From Tateyamaria sp. (GTDB lineage Bacteria; Pseudomonadota; Alphaproteobacteria; Rhodobacterales; Rhodobacteraceae): DNA of 19,199 nt. The notes below the pieces were generated by a model, which had not been told where the DNA came from, did not search any database, and saw only the letters and a list, made by a program, of their open reading frames with translations. Shown piece after piece: positions 7,670-16,305 of this stretch. The translations under genes were made by a program, and so were the position numbers. The stretch is taken from the NCBI GenBank assembly GCA_018668195.1, contig JABITU010000348.1, forward strand, positions 1-19,199, in the 5' to 3' direction. Each line of letters starts with the position of its first letter. Positions within the stretch are counted from its first letter, which is position 1.

Positions 7670-8647
7670 ATGTACGCACAAATGATCCAGTCCGATGCCG
7701 CGCAGGACGATCCTGAAAAGCTTGATGCGTTTCAGCGCCGCATCGACGCAGGCGAAAAGGTTGAGCCAAAAGACTGGATGCCAGAGGCGTATCGCAAGAC
7801 CCTGATCCGCCAGATTGGCCAGCATGCGCATTCTGAGATCGTCGGACAACTGCCCGAAGGCAATTGGATCACCCGCGCCCCTTCATTAGAGCGCAAAACA
7901 ATCCTTCTGGCTAAGTTACAGGATGAGGCGGGGCATGGGCTTTATCTTTACTGTGCCGCGGAAACACTTGGCATCAGCCGAGATGAGCTGACGGAGATGC
8001 TGCTTGATGGACGCATGAAATTTTCATCTATCTTTGCCTATCCGACACTGACATGGGCGGATATGGGGGCCATTGGCTGGCTTGTTGATGGCGCAGCGAT
8101 TTTGAATCAGGTTCCATTGCAACGCACATCATATGGCCCTTATGCGCGCGCTATGGTCCGCATCTGCAAAGAAGAATCGTTTCATCAGCGTCAGGGCTTT
8201 GACATCATGATGAAGATGGCTAGCGGCACCGATGAGCAAAAGCGCATGGCCCAAGATGCTCTTGACCGCTTCTGGTATCCTTCGCTGATGATGTTTGGGC
8301 CGTCTGATGCAGAAAGCGTACATTCCGAGCAATCCATGGCTTGGAAAATCAAGATCAATGGAAATGACGAACTGCGCCAAAAGTTCGTGGATCAAACTGT
8401 GCCGCAGGCCGAGTATCTGGGCCTCACGATTCCTGATGGACATCTGAGTTGGAACGAAGAAAAGGCTGGCTACGATTTCAGCCAACCCGACTGGACCGAG
8501 TTCTTCGACGTCCTGCGCGGGAACGGACCCGCCTCGGCAGAGCGGATCGAAGCCAGACAGCAGGCTTGGAATGATGGTGTCTGGGTGCGAGAAGCGCGCT
8601 TGGCACACGCGGCCAAAAAGCAAGCGGCAAAGGTCGCAGCACAATGA
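7670..8647 (+). CDS. paaA: 1,2-phenylacetyl-CoA epoxidase, catalytic subunit PaaA
   Basis: Catalytic diiron subunit of the multicomponent oxygenase that converts phenylacetyl-CoA to its ring-1,2-epoxide. The ferritin-like fold shows the expected carboxylate and histidine ligands: E56 in HSEIVGQ, E86 and H89 in [10 protein letters not shown], and E169 and H172 in [11 protein letters not shown]. The segment [12 protein letters not shown] (151-162) and the C-terminal [15 protein letters not shown] are characteristic of PaaA. At 325 residues it is slightly longer than the E. coli protein (about 309), mostly in an alanine/lysine-rich tail. Its ATG starts one base after the thiolase stop, with GAAAGAG upstream. 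An unusual 120-base gap separates it from paaB. Confidence 0.96.
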   Translation: MYAQMIQSDAAQDDPEKLDAFQRRIDAGEKVEPKDWMPEAYRKTLIRQIGQHAHSEIVGQLPEGNWITRAPSLERKTILLAKLQDEAGHGLYLYCAAETLGISRDELTEMLLDGRMKFSSIFAYPTLTWADMGAIGWLVDGAAILNQVPLQRTSYGPYARAMVRICKEESFHQRQGFDIMMKMASGTDEQKRMAQDALDRFWYPSLMMFGPSDAESVHSEQSMAWKIKINGNDELRQKFVDQTVPQAEYLGLTIPDGHLSWNEEKAGYDFSQPDWTEFFDVLRGNGPASAERIEARQQAWNDGVWVREARLAHAAKKQAAKVAAQ

Positions 8648-8660
8648 GCCCGCATTGGAG

Positions 8661-8670
8661 GCCACGTGGC
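8661..8670. repeat. 10-bp palindrome in the paaA-paaB gap
   Basis: GCCACGTGGC is identical to its reverse complement. It lies 13 bases after the paaA stop. An alternative pairing, GAGCC (8646-8650) with GGCTC (8668-8672), could form a weak hairpin in the transcript. No T-run follows, so a terminator is unlikely. Confidence 0.4.
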
Positions 8671-8767
8671 TCTGAAATTTGCCGATTTCATAAATACATT
8701 TCTACAAAAGACCGGTCCTGCCCGGTGACTCGACGGAATTTCGAAAATTATGGATGCAGGTGCTGAC

Positions 8768-9052
8768 ATGGCTAGCGAATGGCCTTTGTGGGAAGTCTTT
8801 ATTCGTGGGCAGCATGGCCTTTCACACCGGCACGTGGGCAGTCTGCATGCTACCGACGAAAGACATGCCATCCAGAACGCGCGCGATGTATACACCCGCC
8901 GCAAGGAGGGGGTGAGCATTTGGGTTGTCCCAACGTCACAAATCACCGCCTCGTCACCGGATGAAAAGGGCGCTTTGTTCGACCCGTCGGATGACAAAGT
9001 TTATCGGCATCCGACCTTCTTTGAAATTCCAGATGACGTAGGGGCAATGTGA
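8768..9052 (+). CDS. paaB: 1,2-phenylacetyl-CoA epoxidase subunit PaaB
   Basis: Small non-catalytic subunit that bridges PaaAC units in the epoxidase complex. The 94-residue product begins with EWPLWEVFIRGQHGLSHRHVG and contains ARDVYTRRKEGVSIWVVP and KVYRHPTFFEIPD, all hallmark PaaB segments. The ATG at 8768 is preferred over one at 8750 because AGG lies 7 bases upstream and the resulting length equals the family norm (about 95). Its last codons overlap the GTG start of paaC (ATGTGA). Confident. Confidence 0.94.
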   Translation: MASEWPLWEVFIRGQHGLSHRHVGSLHATDERHAIQNARDVYTRRKEGVSIWVVPTSQITASSPDEKGALFDPSDDKVYRHPTFFEIPDDVGAM

Positions 9053-9771
9053 GCGTCTTGGGACTCATTCGGATGGGGGACAACACTCTTGTCCTGGCCC
9101 AGCGCCTCTGTGAATGGTGCGGCCACGCCCCTGCCCTAGAAGAAGATATTGCACTGGCCAACACGGCCCTCGACCTGATCGGTCAAGCACAGCTCTGGCT
9201 TGGGCTGGCCACAGAGCGAGAAGGAAAAGGCCGGACTGCCGACACGCTTGCTTATCACCGGGACGCTTGGGATTTTCGCAACCTGTTGCTTGTAGAACAG
9301 CCCAACCGTGACTTCGCCGTGACGATGATCCGGCAATTTCTGTTCGACACCTGGCATCTTGAGATGCTGAAATCGCTGTCCGCCCACGACGATGCCGAGA
9401 TCAGCGCCATCGCGCAAAAATCCGTCAAGGAAGTCACGTATCACCGCGAACGCTCAACAGACACTGTCATCGCACTTGGCGACGGGACCGAAGAAAGTAA
9501 CAAGCGCATGCAAGGCGCACTTGACCGGCTTTTCCCCTACATAGGAGAGATGTTTGACAATGATGACTGCGACTTGACTGACATGGCAGCCCTGCGATCT
9601 GCCTTTGATGTTCATCTGTCTGCAACCCTTGACGATGCGATGCTAATGCTCCCGCAATCAGATTTTTTCCATCAGGGCGGCAAAACCGGGGTGCGGCATA
9701 CAGAGCATCTTGGGCATATGTTGGCCACGATGCAGTCCCTGCCACGCAGCTACCCGGATGCAAAATGGTGA
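9049..9771 (+). CDS. paaC: 1,2-phenylacetyl-CoA epoxidase, structural subunit PaaC
   Basis: Ferritin-like partner of PaaA; the PaaA-PaaC heterodimer is the core of the phenylacetyl-CoA epoxidase, with PaaC in a structural role. The 240-residue protein carries the PaaC signatures LRL/RMGDNTLVLAQRLCEWCGHAP near the N-terminus, LANTALDLIGQAQLWL, LLLVEQPNRDFA, KEVTYHRERS and the C-terminal GVRHTEHLGHMLATMQ. Length is close to the E. coli protein (248). The start is GTG at 9049, overlapping the paaB stop by four bases, which implies translational coupling. The stop overlaps the paaD start region. Confidence 0.95.
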   Translation: MSVLGLIRMGDNTLVLAQRLCEWCGHAPALEEDIALANTALDLIGQAQLWLGLATEREGKGRTADTLAYHRDAWDFRNLLLVEQPNRDFAVTMIRQFLFDTWHLEMLKSLSAHDDAEISAIAQKSVKEVTYHRERSTDTVIALGDGTEESNKRMQGALDRLFPYIGEMFDNDDCDLTDMAALRSAFDVHLSATLDDAMLMLPQSDFFHQGGKTGVRHTEHLGHMLATMQSLPRSYPDAKW

Positions 9772-10232
9772 TGACGCAGGCCTCAATCAAAGATGTCTGG
9801 GGCTGGCTGGGCGACATTCCAGATCCCGAGATCCCTGTGATTTCGCTTGTCGATCTGGGGATTATTCGCAATGTGAAATGGCAGCGTGACACATTGGAAG
9901 TTACGGTAACACCCACCTATTCCGGTTGCCCTGCCACCTCCGTTATCAACATGGAGATTGAGACGGCCCTGCATGCCAAAGGTATCAAAAACCTGTCTCT
10001 GAAAAGGCAAATTGCGCCCGCCTGGACCACAGATTGGATGTCAGATCAGGGCCGGGCCAAACTTGAATCCTATGGTATTGCACCGCCGCAACCGGCGGGC
10101 GGCCCCGAACGGTGCCCGCTTTGCAGCTCTACGAACTTGGAAAAAATCAGTCAGTTCGGATCAACGCCCTGCAAGGCCCAGTGGCGTTGCAGGGCGTGTC
10201 TGGAACCCTTCGACTACTTCAAGTGCATCTGA
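9765..10232 (+). CDS. paaD: Phenylacetate pathway protein PaaD, MIP18/DUF59 family
   Basis: A 155-residue protein of the DUF59/MIP18 iron-sulfur assembly family. PaaD is needed for epoxidase activity in vivo and is thought to help mature the iron-sulfur cluster of PaaE. The DUF59 part (residues 8-85) contains DIPDPEIPVISLVDLG (17-32) and the conserved cysteine C55 in YSGCPAT. The C-terminal part is a zinc-ribbon-like module with C117-x2-C120 and C142-x2-C145, plus C136 and C154. Two in-frame starts exist, ATG 9765 and ATG 9771; the first overlaps paaC by seven bases, the second by one. The stop overlaps the paaE start by one base (TGATG). Confidence 0.93.
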   Translation: MVMTQASIKDVWGWLGDIPDPEIPVISLVDLGIIRNVKWQRDTLEVTVTPTYSGCPATSVINMEIETALHAKGIKNLSLKRQIAPAWTTDWMSDQGRAKLESYGIAPPQPAGGPERCPLCSSTNLEKISQFGSTPCKAQWRCRACLEPFDYFKCI

Positions 10233-11296
10233 TGGCGCGGTTTCATCCCCTGACCGTGACAGATATTCGTCACACAATCCGCGATGCGGTTGTTGTTACC
10301 TTGCAGCCGGACGACCCGGAGATGTTCCGCTTTACTCAAGGCCAATACCTGACCTTTCGAAAGGAATTCGAAGGGACCGAACTGCGGCGCAACTACTCCA
10401 TCTGTTCGGGTGTTGATGATGGTATCTTGCAGGTTGGAATCAAAAGTGTCGATGGCGGTGCATTCTCAAACTTCGCAAACCAAGAGCTCAAGATTGGCGA
10501 CCGGCTGGATGCGATGCCGCCCATGGGCAACTTTTATTCTGACATCCGTCCTGATGGTGCCAAAGCCTATCTTGGCTTTGCAGGCGGATCGGGCGTCACA
10601 CCAGTTTTGTCGATCCTTCGCACAGTGTTGACGCGCGAGCCGCACAGCACCTTCACCCTTGTCTATGCCAACCAAGCGGTTCACAAGATCATGTTTCGCG
10701 AGGAACTGGAGGACCTTAAAAATCGCTACATGGAACGTCTGACTGTGATGCATGTTTTGGAATCAGGACAGGATATCGATCTTTTTTCTGGGCGCATCGA
10801 TCAGGAAAAATGCGCGACGCTGTTCAAATCCTGGATCAACGTGTCACAAATCGACATCGCCTTTATCTGCGGTCCGGAACCCATGATGATGGCCATTGCC
10901 GCGGCCCTGAAATCTCATGGCCTGCAAAAAGATCAGATCAAATTTGAACTGTTTGGCGCAAGCCAGGAAGGGATGCTTGCGCGCAAGGCGGCACGCGCAG
11001 CAGCTCAGCCCGACGCTGGGACAACGGCACTGATCACTCTGGATGGCACGACACACAGCTTCGAGATGGCGCGTGATCAATCCATCCTCGAAGCGGCGCT
11101 GGGGCACAACATCGATGCCCCGCATGCCTGTCGCGGGGGCGTATGTTCGACCTGCAAAGCCAAGGTGATCGAGGGAGAGGCCGAGATGCTGATCAACCAT
11201 TCACTAGAAGATTATGAAGTAGAGGCCGGCTTCGTACTGACTTGTCAATGTTATCCATTAAGCGACAGGTTGGTGGTGAACTACGATCAACATTAG
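10232..11296 (+). CDS. paaE: 1,2-phenylacetyl-CoA epoxidase reductase PaaE
   Basis: NADPH-dependent reductase that feeds electrons to PaaAC. Domains in order: an FAD-binding ferredoxin-reductase barrel with RNYS at 53-56, an NAD(P)-binding domain with GGSGVTP at 118-124 and the CGPEPMM motif, and a C-terminal plant-type 2Fe-2S ferredoxin with cluster cysteines C300, C305, C308 and C338. The 354-residue length equals the family norm (E. coli about 356). The reading frame is open 40 codons further upstream inside paaD; I take the ATG at 10232, which overlaps the paaD stop by one base and gives the normal N-terminus. paaZ follows 9 bases downstream. Confidence 0.95.
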   Translation: MARFHPLTVTDIRHTIRDAVVVTLQPDDPEMFRFTQGQYLTFRKEFEGTELRRNYSICSGVDDGILQVGIKSVDGGAFSNFANQELKIGDRLDAMPPMGNFYSDIRPDGAKAYLGFAGGSGVTPVLSILRTVLTREPHSTFTLVYANQAVHKIMFREELEDLKNRYMERLTVMHVLESGQDIDLFSGRIDQEKCATLFKSWINVSQIDIAFICGPEPMMMAIAAALKSHGLQKDQIKFELFGASQEGMLARKAARAAAQPDAGTTALITLDGTTHSFEMARDQSILEAALGHNIDAPHACRGGVCSTCKAKVIEGEAEMLINHSLEDYEVEAGFVLTCQCYPLSDRLVVNYDQH

Positions 11297-11305
11297 GAGG
11301 CAAGC

Positions 11306-13321
11306 ATGCACCGTGTTCACAGTTTTGCAGCAGGCGTTTGGGTGCCACCGAGCGCGGGCGCACGACCCATAGAAAGCGCAATTACGGGTGAAGTGATTGG
11401 CGAAGCCGGGAACGATGCCCTCGATGTGCAAGCGATGCGTGCCTATGCCCAAGACAAAGGCAGCGCTGCGCTTCGCGCGATGACATTTCATGATCGGGCT
11501 CGAATGCTTAAGGCGCTTGCGCTTTTGATTAAGGAACATCGCCAAACGCTTTACGACCTCAGTTTTGATACTGGCGCGACGCAAGCCGACCACCTGATCG
11601 ACATTGATGGCGGTATCGGGACCATGCTGGTCTTTGCCTCAAAGGGCCGTCGCGAGATGCCCGATGGCCATGTCTATCTTGATGGTTCAACCGAGCAGCT
11701 GGGCCGTGCAGGTCACTTCCAGGGTTGCCACATATGCACGCCTTTGCAAGGTGCTGCGCTACATATCAACGCGTTCAATTTCCCGGTCTGGGGCATGCTA
11801 GAGAAGATTGCCCCAACCCTGCTGGCCGGAATGCCTGCGATCGTTAAGCCCGCAACAGCGACATCTTATGTGACCGAGGCATGCGTGCGTCTGATGACGC
11901 AAAGTGGGCTATTGCCCGATGGCGCGTTGCAATTGATTTCGGGCGGTGTGGGCGATCTGTTGGGTCATATGGATTGCCAGGATGTGGTAACCTTTACTGG
12001 ATCGGCCAAAACGGCCCAGCATCTGCGCTCCAATGCGAATATGATTTCGAACTCTGTCCGGTTTACTGCAGAACAAGATAGCCTCAATGCGTCAATACTT
12101 GGCCCCGACGCCATACCGGGCACGCCCGAATTTGATTTGTTCATTAAAGAAGTTTGGCGTGAGATGACGATAAAGGCCGGGCAGAAATGCACAGCCATCC
12201 GCCGCATCATGGTGCCACAAGCACAAGTCGATGCGGTGATCGGTTCACTTGACGCAGCCCTGTCAAAAATCACCCTAGGTGACCCAAGGGCAAAAAAAAC
12301 AAAAATGGGGCCACTGGTTTCGAACGCTCAGAAAAAAGATGTTTTGGAAAAGGTGCGCCAGATCAGCACAGAGGCCGAGCAGGCCTTTGGCGATCCGAAG
12401 AACTTTGACATGGCCGACAGCTGCGGCGCGTTTTTACCGCCGATGCTTTTTCACTGCACAAACCCGGACGAGGCCAGTCACGTCCATGACGTCGAAGCCT
12501 TTGGCCCCGTCGCGACAATCATGCCTTATCGTGATCTGGAGCATGCCGCGGCATTGCTGAACAGGGGCAAAGGATCGCTCGTTGCCTCGGTCATGACTCG
12601 AGACAGCGATGCCGCCCGGCAAATCACAATGGCATCGGCGGCATTCCACGGCAGGCTATATTTCAACAATCGGGACAGTATGAATGAGGCAACAGGCCAT
12701 GGCGCACCTTTGCCACATATGGTTCACGGCGGACCGGGCCGCGCAGGCGGCGGAGAAGAGTTGGGCGGTATCCGCGCAGTCAAGCATTACATGCAACGCA
12801 CAGCGGTTCAGGGCAACCCGGACATCCTTTCAGAAATTACAGGCCAATGGGTGCCGGGTGGGACCGAAGCAAAGATCACAGAACATCCGTTCACGCGGCC
12901 AATGAACGAACTGTCTGTCGGCGATACTTTGCGCACCCCAGCACGCCAAGTGACGCTCGATGATATCGAGACTTTTGCCCATTTCACCGGCGACACATTT
13001 TATGCCCATATGGATGACGACGCAGCAAAGGCAAACCCGTTCTTTCCCGGGCGCGTGGCGCACGGTTATCTTTTGCTTAGCTTTGCGGCCGGGCTTTTCG
13101 TGCACCCTGATCCCGGTCCGGTACTCGCCAATACCGGGCTGGATAATCTGCGCTTTATGAAACCGGTCGAACCTGGCGACAGCATAAAGGTAAGACTCAC
13201 GGTAAAATCCAAAACCAGTCGAAATAGTGACTATGGCGAAGTGCGTTGGTACGTTACAATCAGCAACCAGAACGAGCAGGCTGTGGCCGAGTATGAATTG
13301 CTGACGATGAATGCCAATTAA
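11306..13321 (+). CDS. paaZ: Bifunctional oxepin-CoA hydrolase / 3-oxo-5,6-dehydrosuberyl-CoA semialdehyde dehydrogenase
   Basis: Opens the oxepin-CoA ring and oxidises the resulting reactive aldehyde in the phenylacetate pathway. The N-terminal aldehyde dehydrogenase domain (about 1-515) has the NAFNFPVWGMLEKIAP segment (155-170), the nucleotide-region FTGS motif (230-233), the general base E256 and the nucleophile C295 in GQKC. The C-terminal MaoC/hotdog hydratase domain (about 530-671) has D563 and H568 in GDTFYAH, the usual hydratase pair. E256 and C295 fall at the same positions I recall for the E. coli enzyme. At 671 residues it is full length (E. coli 681). A strong AGGAGG site precedes the ATG. 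Its 3' end overlaps paaX by 11 bases. Both active sites look intact. Confidence 0.96.
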   Translation: MHRVHSFAAGVWVPPSAGARPIESAITGEVIGEAGNDALDVQAMRAYAQDKGSAALRAMTFHDRARMLKALALLIKEHRQTLYDLSFDTGATQADHLIDIDGGIGTMLVFASKGRREMPDGHVYLDGSTEQLGRAGHFQGCHICTPLQGAALHINAFNFPVWGMLEKIAPTLLAGMPAIVKPATATSYVTEACVRLMTQSGLLPDGALQLISGGVGDLLGHMDCQDVVTFTGSAKTAQHLRSNANMISNSVRFTAEQDSLNASILGPDAIPGTPEFDLFIKEVWREMTIKAGQKCTAIRRIMVPQAQVDAVIGSLDAALSKITLGDPRAKKTKMGPLVSNAQKKDVLEKVRQISTEAEQAFGDPKNFDMADSCGAFLPPMLFHCTNPDEASHVHDVEAFGPVATIMPYRDLEHAAALLNRGKGSLVASVMTRDSDAARQITMASAAFHGRLYFNNRDSMNEATGHGAPLPHMVHGGPGRAGGGEELGGIRAVKHYMQRTAVQGNPDILSEITGQWVPGGTEAKITEHPFTRPMNELSVGDTLRTPARQVTLDDIETFAHFTGDTFYAHMDDDAAKANPFFPGRVAHGYLLLSFAAGLFVHPDPGPVLANTGLDNLRFMKPVEPGDSIKVRLTVKSKTSRNSDYGEVRWYVTISNQNEQAVAEYELLTMNAN

Positions 13322-14069
13322 CACTTATGAAAAAGCCATTACAGCTCTGACGGGGCTGGGACCGATCCGCGTTTGGTCTGTGCTAGTGACCGTTTTTGGC
13401 GATCTGGCACATGAAACCTCGCTGGATGGGAGCACGTTATCAGCCATCATGGCCGAGATCGGCATCAAGCCCGAAGCGTCGCGCGTCGCGCTATACCGTT
13501 TGCGCAGTGACGGTTGGGTTCGATCCGAAAAAACCGGGCGAACCAGCCGCTATAACCTGACGGACAAGGGTGCGCATGATAGCGCCGCCGCCAACCCACG
13601 CATCTATGGCCCACCTAATCAAATGGGTCTTGAGGCACAGGTTATCCTTTTGCCTATCGTCGGAATAGACATCGATCCGGCCCGTTATTCACAAATCGCA
13701 CCGCGATTATTCATAGGCACCAAAGGAGCGCCCATACCTGAAGGGGCGATGATGTTGCACCCTGCAGAATTACCGCCCTGGCTTGGTTCACAGTTTGAAT
13801 CAAAAGCGCTACTCGAAGGCTACAGTGCATTGCTATTTGTACTTCGAGAAATTGAAATGCATCTTCGCATCACTCCGCTGACTGCGCTGCAGGTCTGTGT
13901 TCTGCGGGTTCTAATTGTGCACGCGTGGCGACGACTGACACTCAAACACCCGGATTTGCCGCGCGCTGCTCACTCCACAGACTGGTGCGGCCACGATTGC
14001 CGGTCATTGATCACAATTCTTCTGACGCGCCTCAAACTACCTAAAATTGAAGAAATCAAAGCCACATAA
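13311..14069 (+). CDS. paaX: PaaX-family transcriptional regulator
   Basis: Probable repressor of the phenylacetate genes, released by phenylacetyl-CoA in the systems studied. The 252-residue protein begins with a winged-helix domain (about 15-85) containing RVWSVLVTVFGDLA, IKPEASRVALYRLRSDGWV and GRTSRYNLTDKG, the PaaX N-terminal signature; a central region and a PaaX-type C-terminal domain with HAWRRLTLKHPDLP follow. It is shorter than E. coli PaaX (316) but in the range of alphaproteobacterial members. It overlaps the end of paaZ by 11 bases, so it is cotranscribed with the genes it probably controls, giving autoregulation. Its DNA site is not identified; the dyads upstream of the thiolase gene are candidates. 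Confidence 0.9.
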   Translation: MPINTYEKAITALTGLGPIRVWSVLVTVFGDLAHETSLDGSTLSAIMAEIGIKPEASRVALYRLRSDGWVRSEKTGRTSRYNLTDKGAHDSAAANPRIYGPPNQMGLEAQVILLPIVGIDIDPARYSQIAPRLFIGTKGAPIPEGAMMLHPAELPPWLGSQFESKALLEGYSALLFVLREIEMHLRITPLTALQVCVLRVLIVHAWRRLTLKHPDLPRAAHSTDWCGHDCRSLITILLTRLKLPKIEEIKAT

Positions 14070-14099
14070 ACCGCGCTTTCCCCGCGCGTGGCTCCGCGC

Positions 14100-14105
14100 T
14101 ATAGC
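14100..14105 (+). promoter_or_regulatory. Candidate -10 box of rnd, suggesting a leaderless transcript
   Basis: TATAGC (4 of 6 to TATAAT) ends six bases before the rnd ATG at 14112. The only purine run (GGGG) is one base from the ATG, too close to serve as a ribosome site. The corresponding -35 region (TTTCCC at 14077-14082) is weak. Confidence 0.35.
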
Positions 14106-14111
14106 AGGGGC

Positions 14112-14726
14112 ATGACAAATCATCTTTATATCTCCGACTTGCCGGACGGGCTTGATCTTGGGCCGGTCGTGGCCATTGATTGTGAAACGATGGGCTTGAA
14201 CCCGCATCGCGACAGGCTGTGCGTGGTGCAACTGTCTGGTGGCGATGGCAATGCGCATATCGTCCAGATCAAACAAGGCCAGACCGAGGCACCAAACCTG
14301 TGCGACCTGCTGACCAATCCCGATGTGCTCAAGCTGTTCCACTTTGGGCGGTTTGATATCGCAGCGATGCTGAACGCTTTTGGCGTAATTACTGCCCCAG
14401 TTTATTGTACTAAAATCGCCAGTCGACTGATTCGGACGTACACCGACCGGCATGGGCTGAAAAACTTGCTACAGGAGCTGCTCGGCACCGATATCTCGAA
14501 ACAGCAGCAATCCAGCGATTGGGGTGCTGATAGCCTGTCAAACGCACAACTAGAATACGCAGCTTCTGATGTTCTGTACCTGCACCGTCTGCGCAGTGTT
14601 CTGAATGAACGGCTGATCCGGGAGGGTCGTTTGGAAATGGCGCAAGCCTGTTTCGATTTCCTGCCAATGCGCGCGCAGCTGGATCTGGCCGGGTGGCCAG
14701 AAATCGACATTTTCGCTCACTCATGA
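14112..14726 (+). CDS. rnd: Ribonuclease D, short form
   Basis: A 3'-5' exoribonuclease of the DEDDy family, acting on tRNA precursors and other small RNAs. All catalytic residues are visible: D23 and E25 in AIDCETMGL, D82 in FHFGRFD, and Y149 and D153 in YAASDVLYL. At 204 residues it consists of the exonuclease domain only and lacks the HRDC domains of E. coli RNase D; this short form is common in alphaproteobacteria. I start at ATG 14112, whose N-terminus (MTNHLYISDLPDGLDLG) fits the family, rather than GTG 14088. There is no usable ribosome site, see the candidate leaderless promoter. Its stop overlaps the kdsD start (ATGA). Confidence 0.92.
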   Translation: MTNHLYISDLPDGLDLGPVVAIDCETMGLNPHRDRLCVVQLSGGDGNAHIVQIKQGQTEAPNLCDLLTNPDVLKLFHFGRFDIAAMLNAFGVITAPVYCTKIASRLIRTYTDRHGLKNLLQELLGTDISKQQQSSDWGADSLSNAQLEYAASDVLYLHRLRSVLNERLIREGRLEMAQACFDFLPMRAQLDLAGWPEIDIFAHS

Positions 14727-15691
14727 CAAGCAAAACACACTTTATCGACACTGCGCGCCGGGTGATCCGCTTGGAAGCAGAGGCGCTGAATATGCTGGCC
14801 GACGGTCTGGACAGCACGTTTCGTAACGGGATCGATCTGCTTATGAATGCCAGCGGTCGCGTGATCGTTACAGGCATCGGGAAATCTGGACATATCGCGC
14901 GCAAAATTGCTGCGACATTGGCAAGTACAGGCACGCCTGCGCAATTCGTGCACCCCGCAGAGGCTAGCCATGGCGATTTAGGAATGATCACGCAGCATGA
15001 TGTCGTGCTTGCAATCTCAAACTCGGGCGAAGCACCGGAGTTGGCCAACATGGTCGCATTTTCGCGGCGTTTCAATATTCCTCTGCTCGGAATAACCAAG
15101 AACCCGGAAAGCTCCTTGGGTACCCAATGCGATGTGGTGCTTACGCTGCCCGACCTGGGCGAAGCCTGCGGCACTGGCGTTGTACCGACCACGTCGACCA
15201 CAATGACATTGGCAATGGGTGATGCGCTTGCAGTGGCATTGATGGAAAACCGCGCCTTTACTGCCGAGCATTTCCGCAACTTCCATCCCGGGGGAAAGTT
15301 GGGGGCACAATTGGCACGGGTGTCGGACCTGATGCACTCTGGGATACAGATGCCACTGGTTTCACTGGAAACCCCGATGACCGAAGCACTGATTGAAATC
15401 AGTCAGAAAAGCCTTGGGGTTGTCGGCGTTACGGCACTCGATGGCACCTTGGCGGGTATTATCACTGATGGCGATCTGCGACGGCACATGGACGGGTTGC
15501 TGTCTTTGATGGCACAGGATGTAATGACCGCCTCTCCGGCGACCGTTCAACCCGAAGCTCTGGCAGTTGAAGCGGTGGCTTTGATGAACGATCGCAAAAT
15601 CACCTGTGTGTTTGCCGTGAAGTCCGACTTACAGGCCGCTCCATGCGGCATTTTGCATATCCACGACTGCCTGAGGGTCGGACTGGATTAA
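14723..15691 (+). CDS. kdsD: Arabinose-5-phosphate isomerase (KpsF/GutQ/KdsD family)
   Basis: Interconverts ribulose 5-phosphate and arabinose 5-phosphate, the first step towards Kdo of lipopolysaccharide. The N-terminal SIS domain (about 35-175) shows GIGKSGH at 51-57, VHPAEASHGDLG at 76-87 and SNSGE at 99-103; a HPGGKLG motif follows near residue 187. Two CBS domains fill the C-terminal part (about 205-320). The 322-residue length is typical. The ATG at 14723 overlaps the rnd stop by four bases and is preferred over a start ten codons earlier inside rnd. The lptC gene follows 10 bases after its stop, which agrees with a role in LPS. Paralogues KpsF and GutQ cannot be told apart by sequence alone. 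Confidence 0.92.
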   Translation: MTSKTHFIDTARRVIRLEAEALNMLADGLDSTFRNGIDLLMNASGRVIVTGIGKSGHIARKIAATLASTGTPAQFVHPAEASHGDLGMITQHDVVLAISNSGEAPELANMVAFSRRFNIPLLGITKNPESSLGTQCDVVLTLPDLGEACGTGVVPTTSTTMTLAMGDALAVALMENRAFTAEHFRNFHPGGKLGAQLARVSDLMHSGIQMPLVSLETPMTEALIEISQKSLGVVGVTALDGTLAGIITDGDLRRHMDGLLSLMAQDVMTASPATVQPEALAVEAVALMNDRKITCVFAVKSDLQAAPCGILHIHDCLRVGLD

Positions 15692-15701
15692 AGGAAATGA
15701 A

Positions 15702-16298
15702 ATGGACCGCTATTCGCGTTTTGTGGCCTGGCTTAAGGTGCTGTTGCCCCTGATGGCGCTCATGCTGTTGTCCACGCTGTTCTTGTTGTCGCGGAATATA
15801 GACCCCATTGCAGAGATCCCTTTTGCTGAAAATGAAATTCAGGAACGCCTGCATAACGAGCAGATAACTGGCCCGGTTTTCTCTGGCACCACCGATTCCG
15901 GTGATCGTTTAATCATATCCGCACAGGCCATGAAGATGGGCAAAAAACATAACAACGAAGGAAACGACATTTGGGCCCAGATTGATCTATCATCAGGTAA
16001 CCGTGTGGTGTTGTCCTCGGAAAAAGGTATCTTTGACATGTTAGAGCAGCGCTCCACACTGCAGGGTAACGTCGTGATCACAACCTCAACAGGCTATGAG
16101 ATTACAACCGAAGCTTTGACTGCAAATTTTCAAACGTTGGCACTGGAATCACCTGGGTCCGTGGTCGCAACCGGCCCTATTGGAACGTTTAATGCAGGCA
16201 AAATGCGGCTGGTTCGACGCAATAATAAAGAAAGCGCCCATTTGATTTTCACAAACGGTGTTAAACTGGTATACAGGCCACGACATACAAAAGAGTGA
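15702..16298 (+). CDS. lptC: LPS export system protein LptC
   Basis: Bitopic inner-membrane protein that receives LPS from the LptB2FG transporter and passes it to LptA. The 198-residue product has one N-terminal membrane helix (about 10-30, WLKVLLPLMALMLLSTLFLL) and a periplasmic beta-jellyroll with features such as GDRLIISAQAMKM, NRVVLSSEKGIFDM and GYEITTEALTANFQT. A strong AAAGGAAATGAA leader precedes the ATG. The gene order kdsD-lptC-lptA-lptB supports the call, since LptC is poorly conserved in sequence. Confidence 0.88.
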   Translation: MDRYSRFVAWLKVLLPLMALMLLSTLFLLSRNIDPIAEIPFAENEIQERLHNEQITGPVFSGTTDSGDRLIISAQAMKMGKKHNNEGNDIWAQIDLSSGNRVVLSSEKGIFDMLEQRSTLQGNVVITTSTGYEITTEALTANFQTLALESPGSVVATGPIGTFNAGKMRLVRRNNKESAHLIFTNGVKLVYRPRHTKE

Positions 16299-16305
16299 TA
16301 TCAAA

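Noticed and set aside
14410..15279. 289-codon minus-strand reading frame
   Set aside because: Antisense to rnd and kdsD, both of which have intact catalytic motifs; serine/arginine-rich low-complexity translation.
16258..16305. Longer start for lptA
   Set aside because: It would place polar residues before an evident signal peptide and overlap lptC; GTG 16306 fits better.
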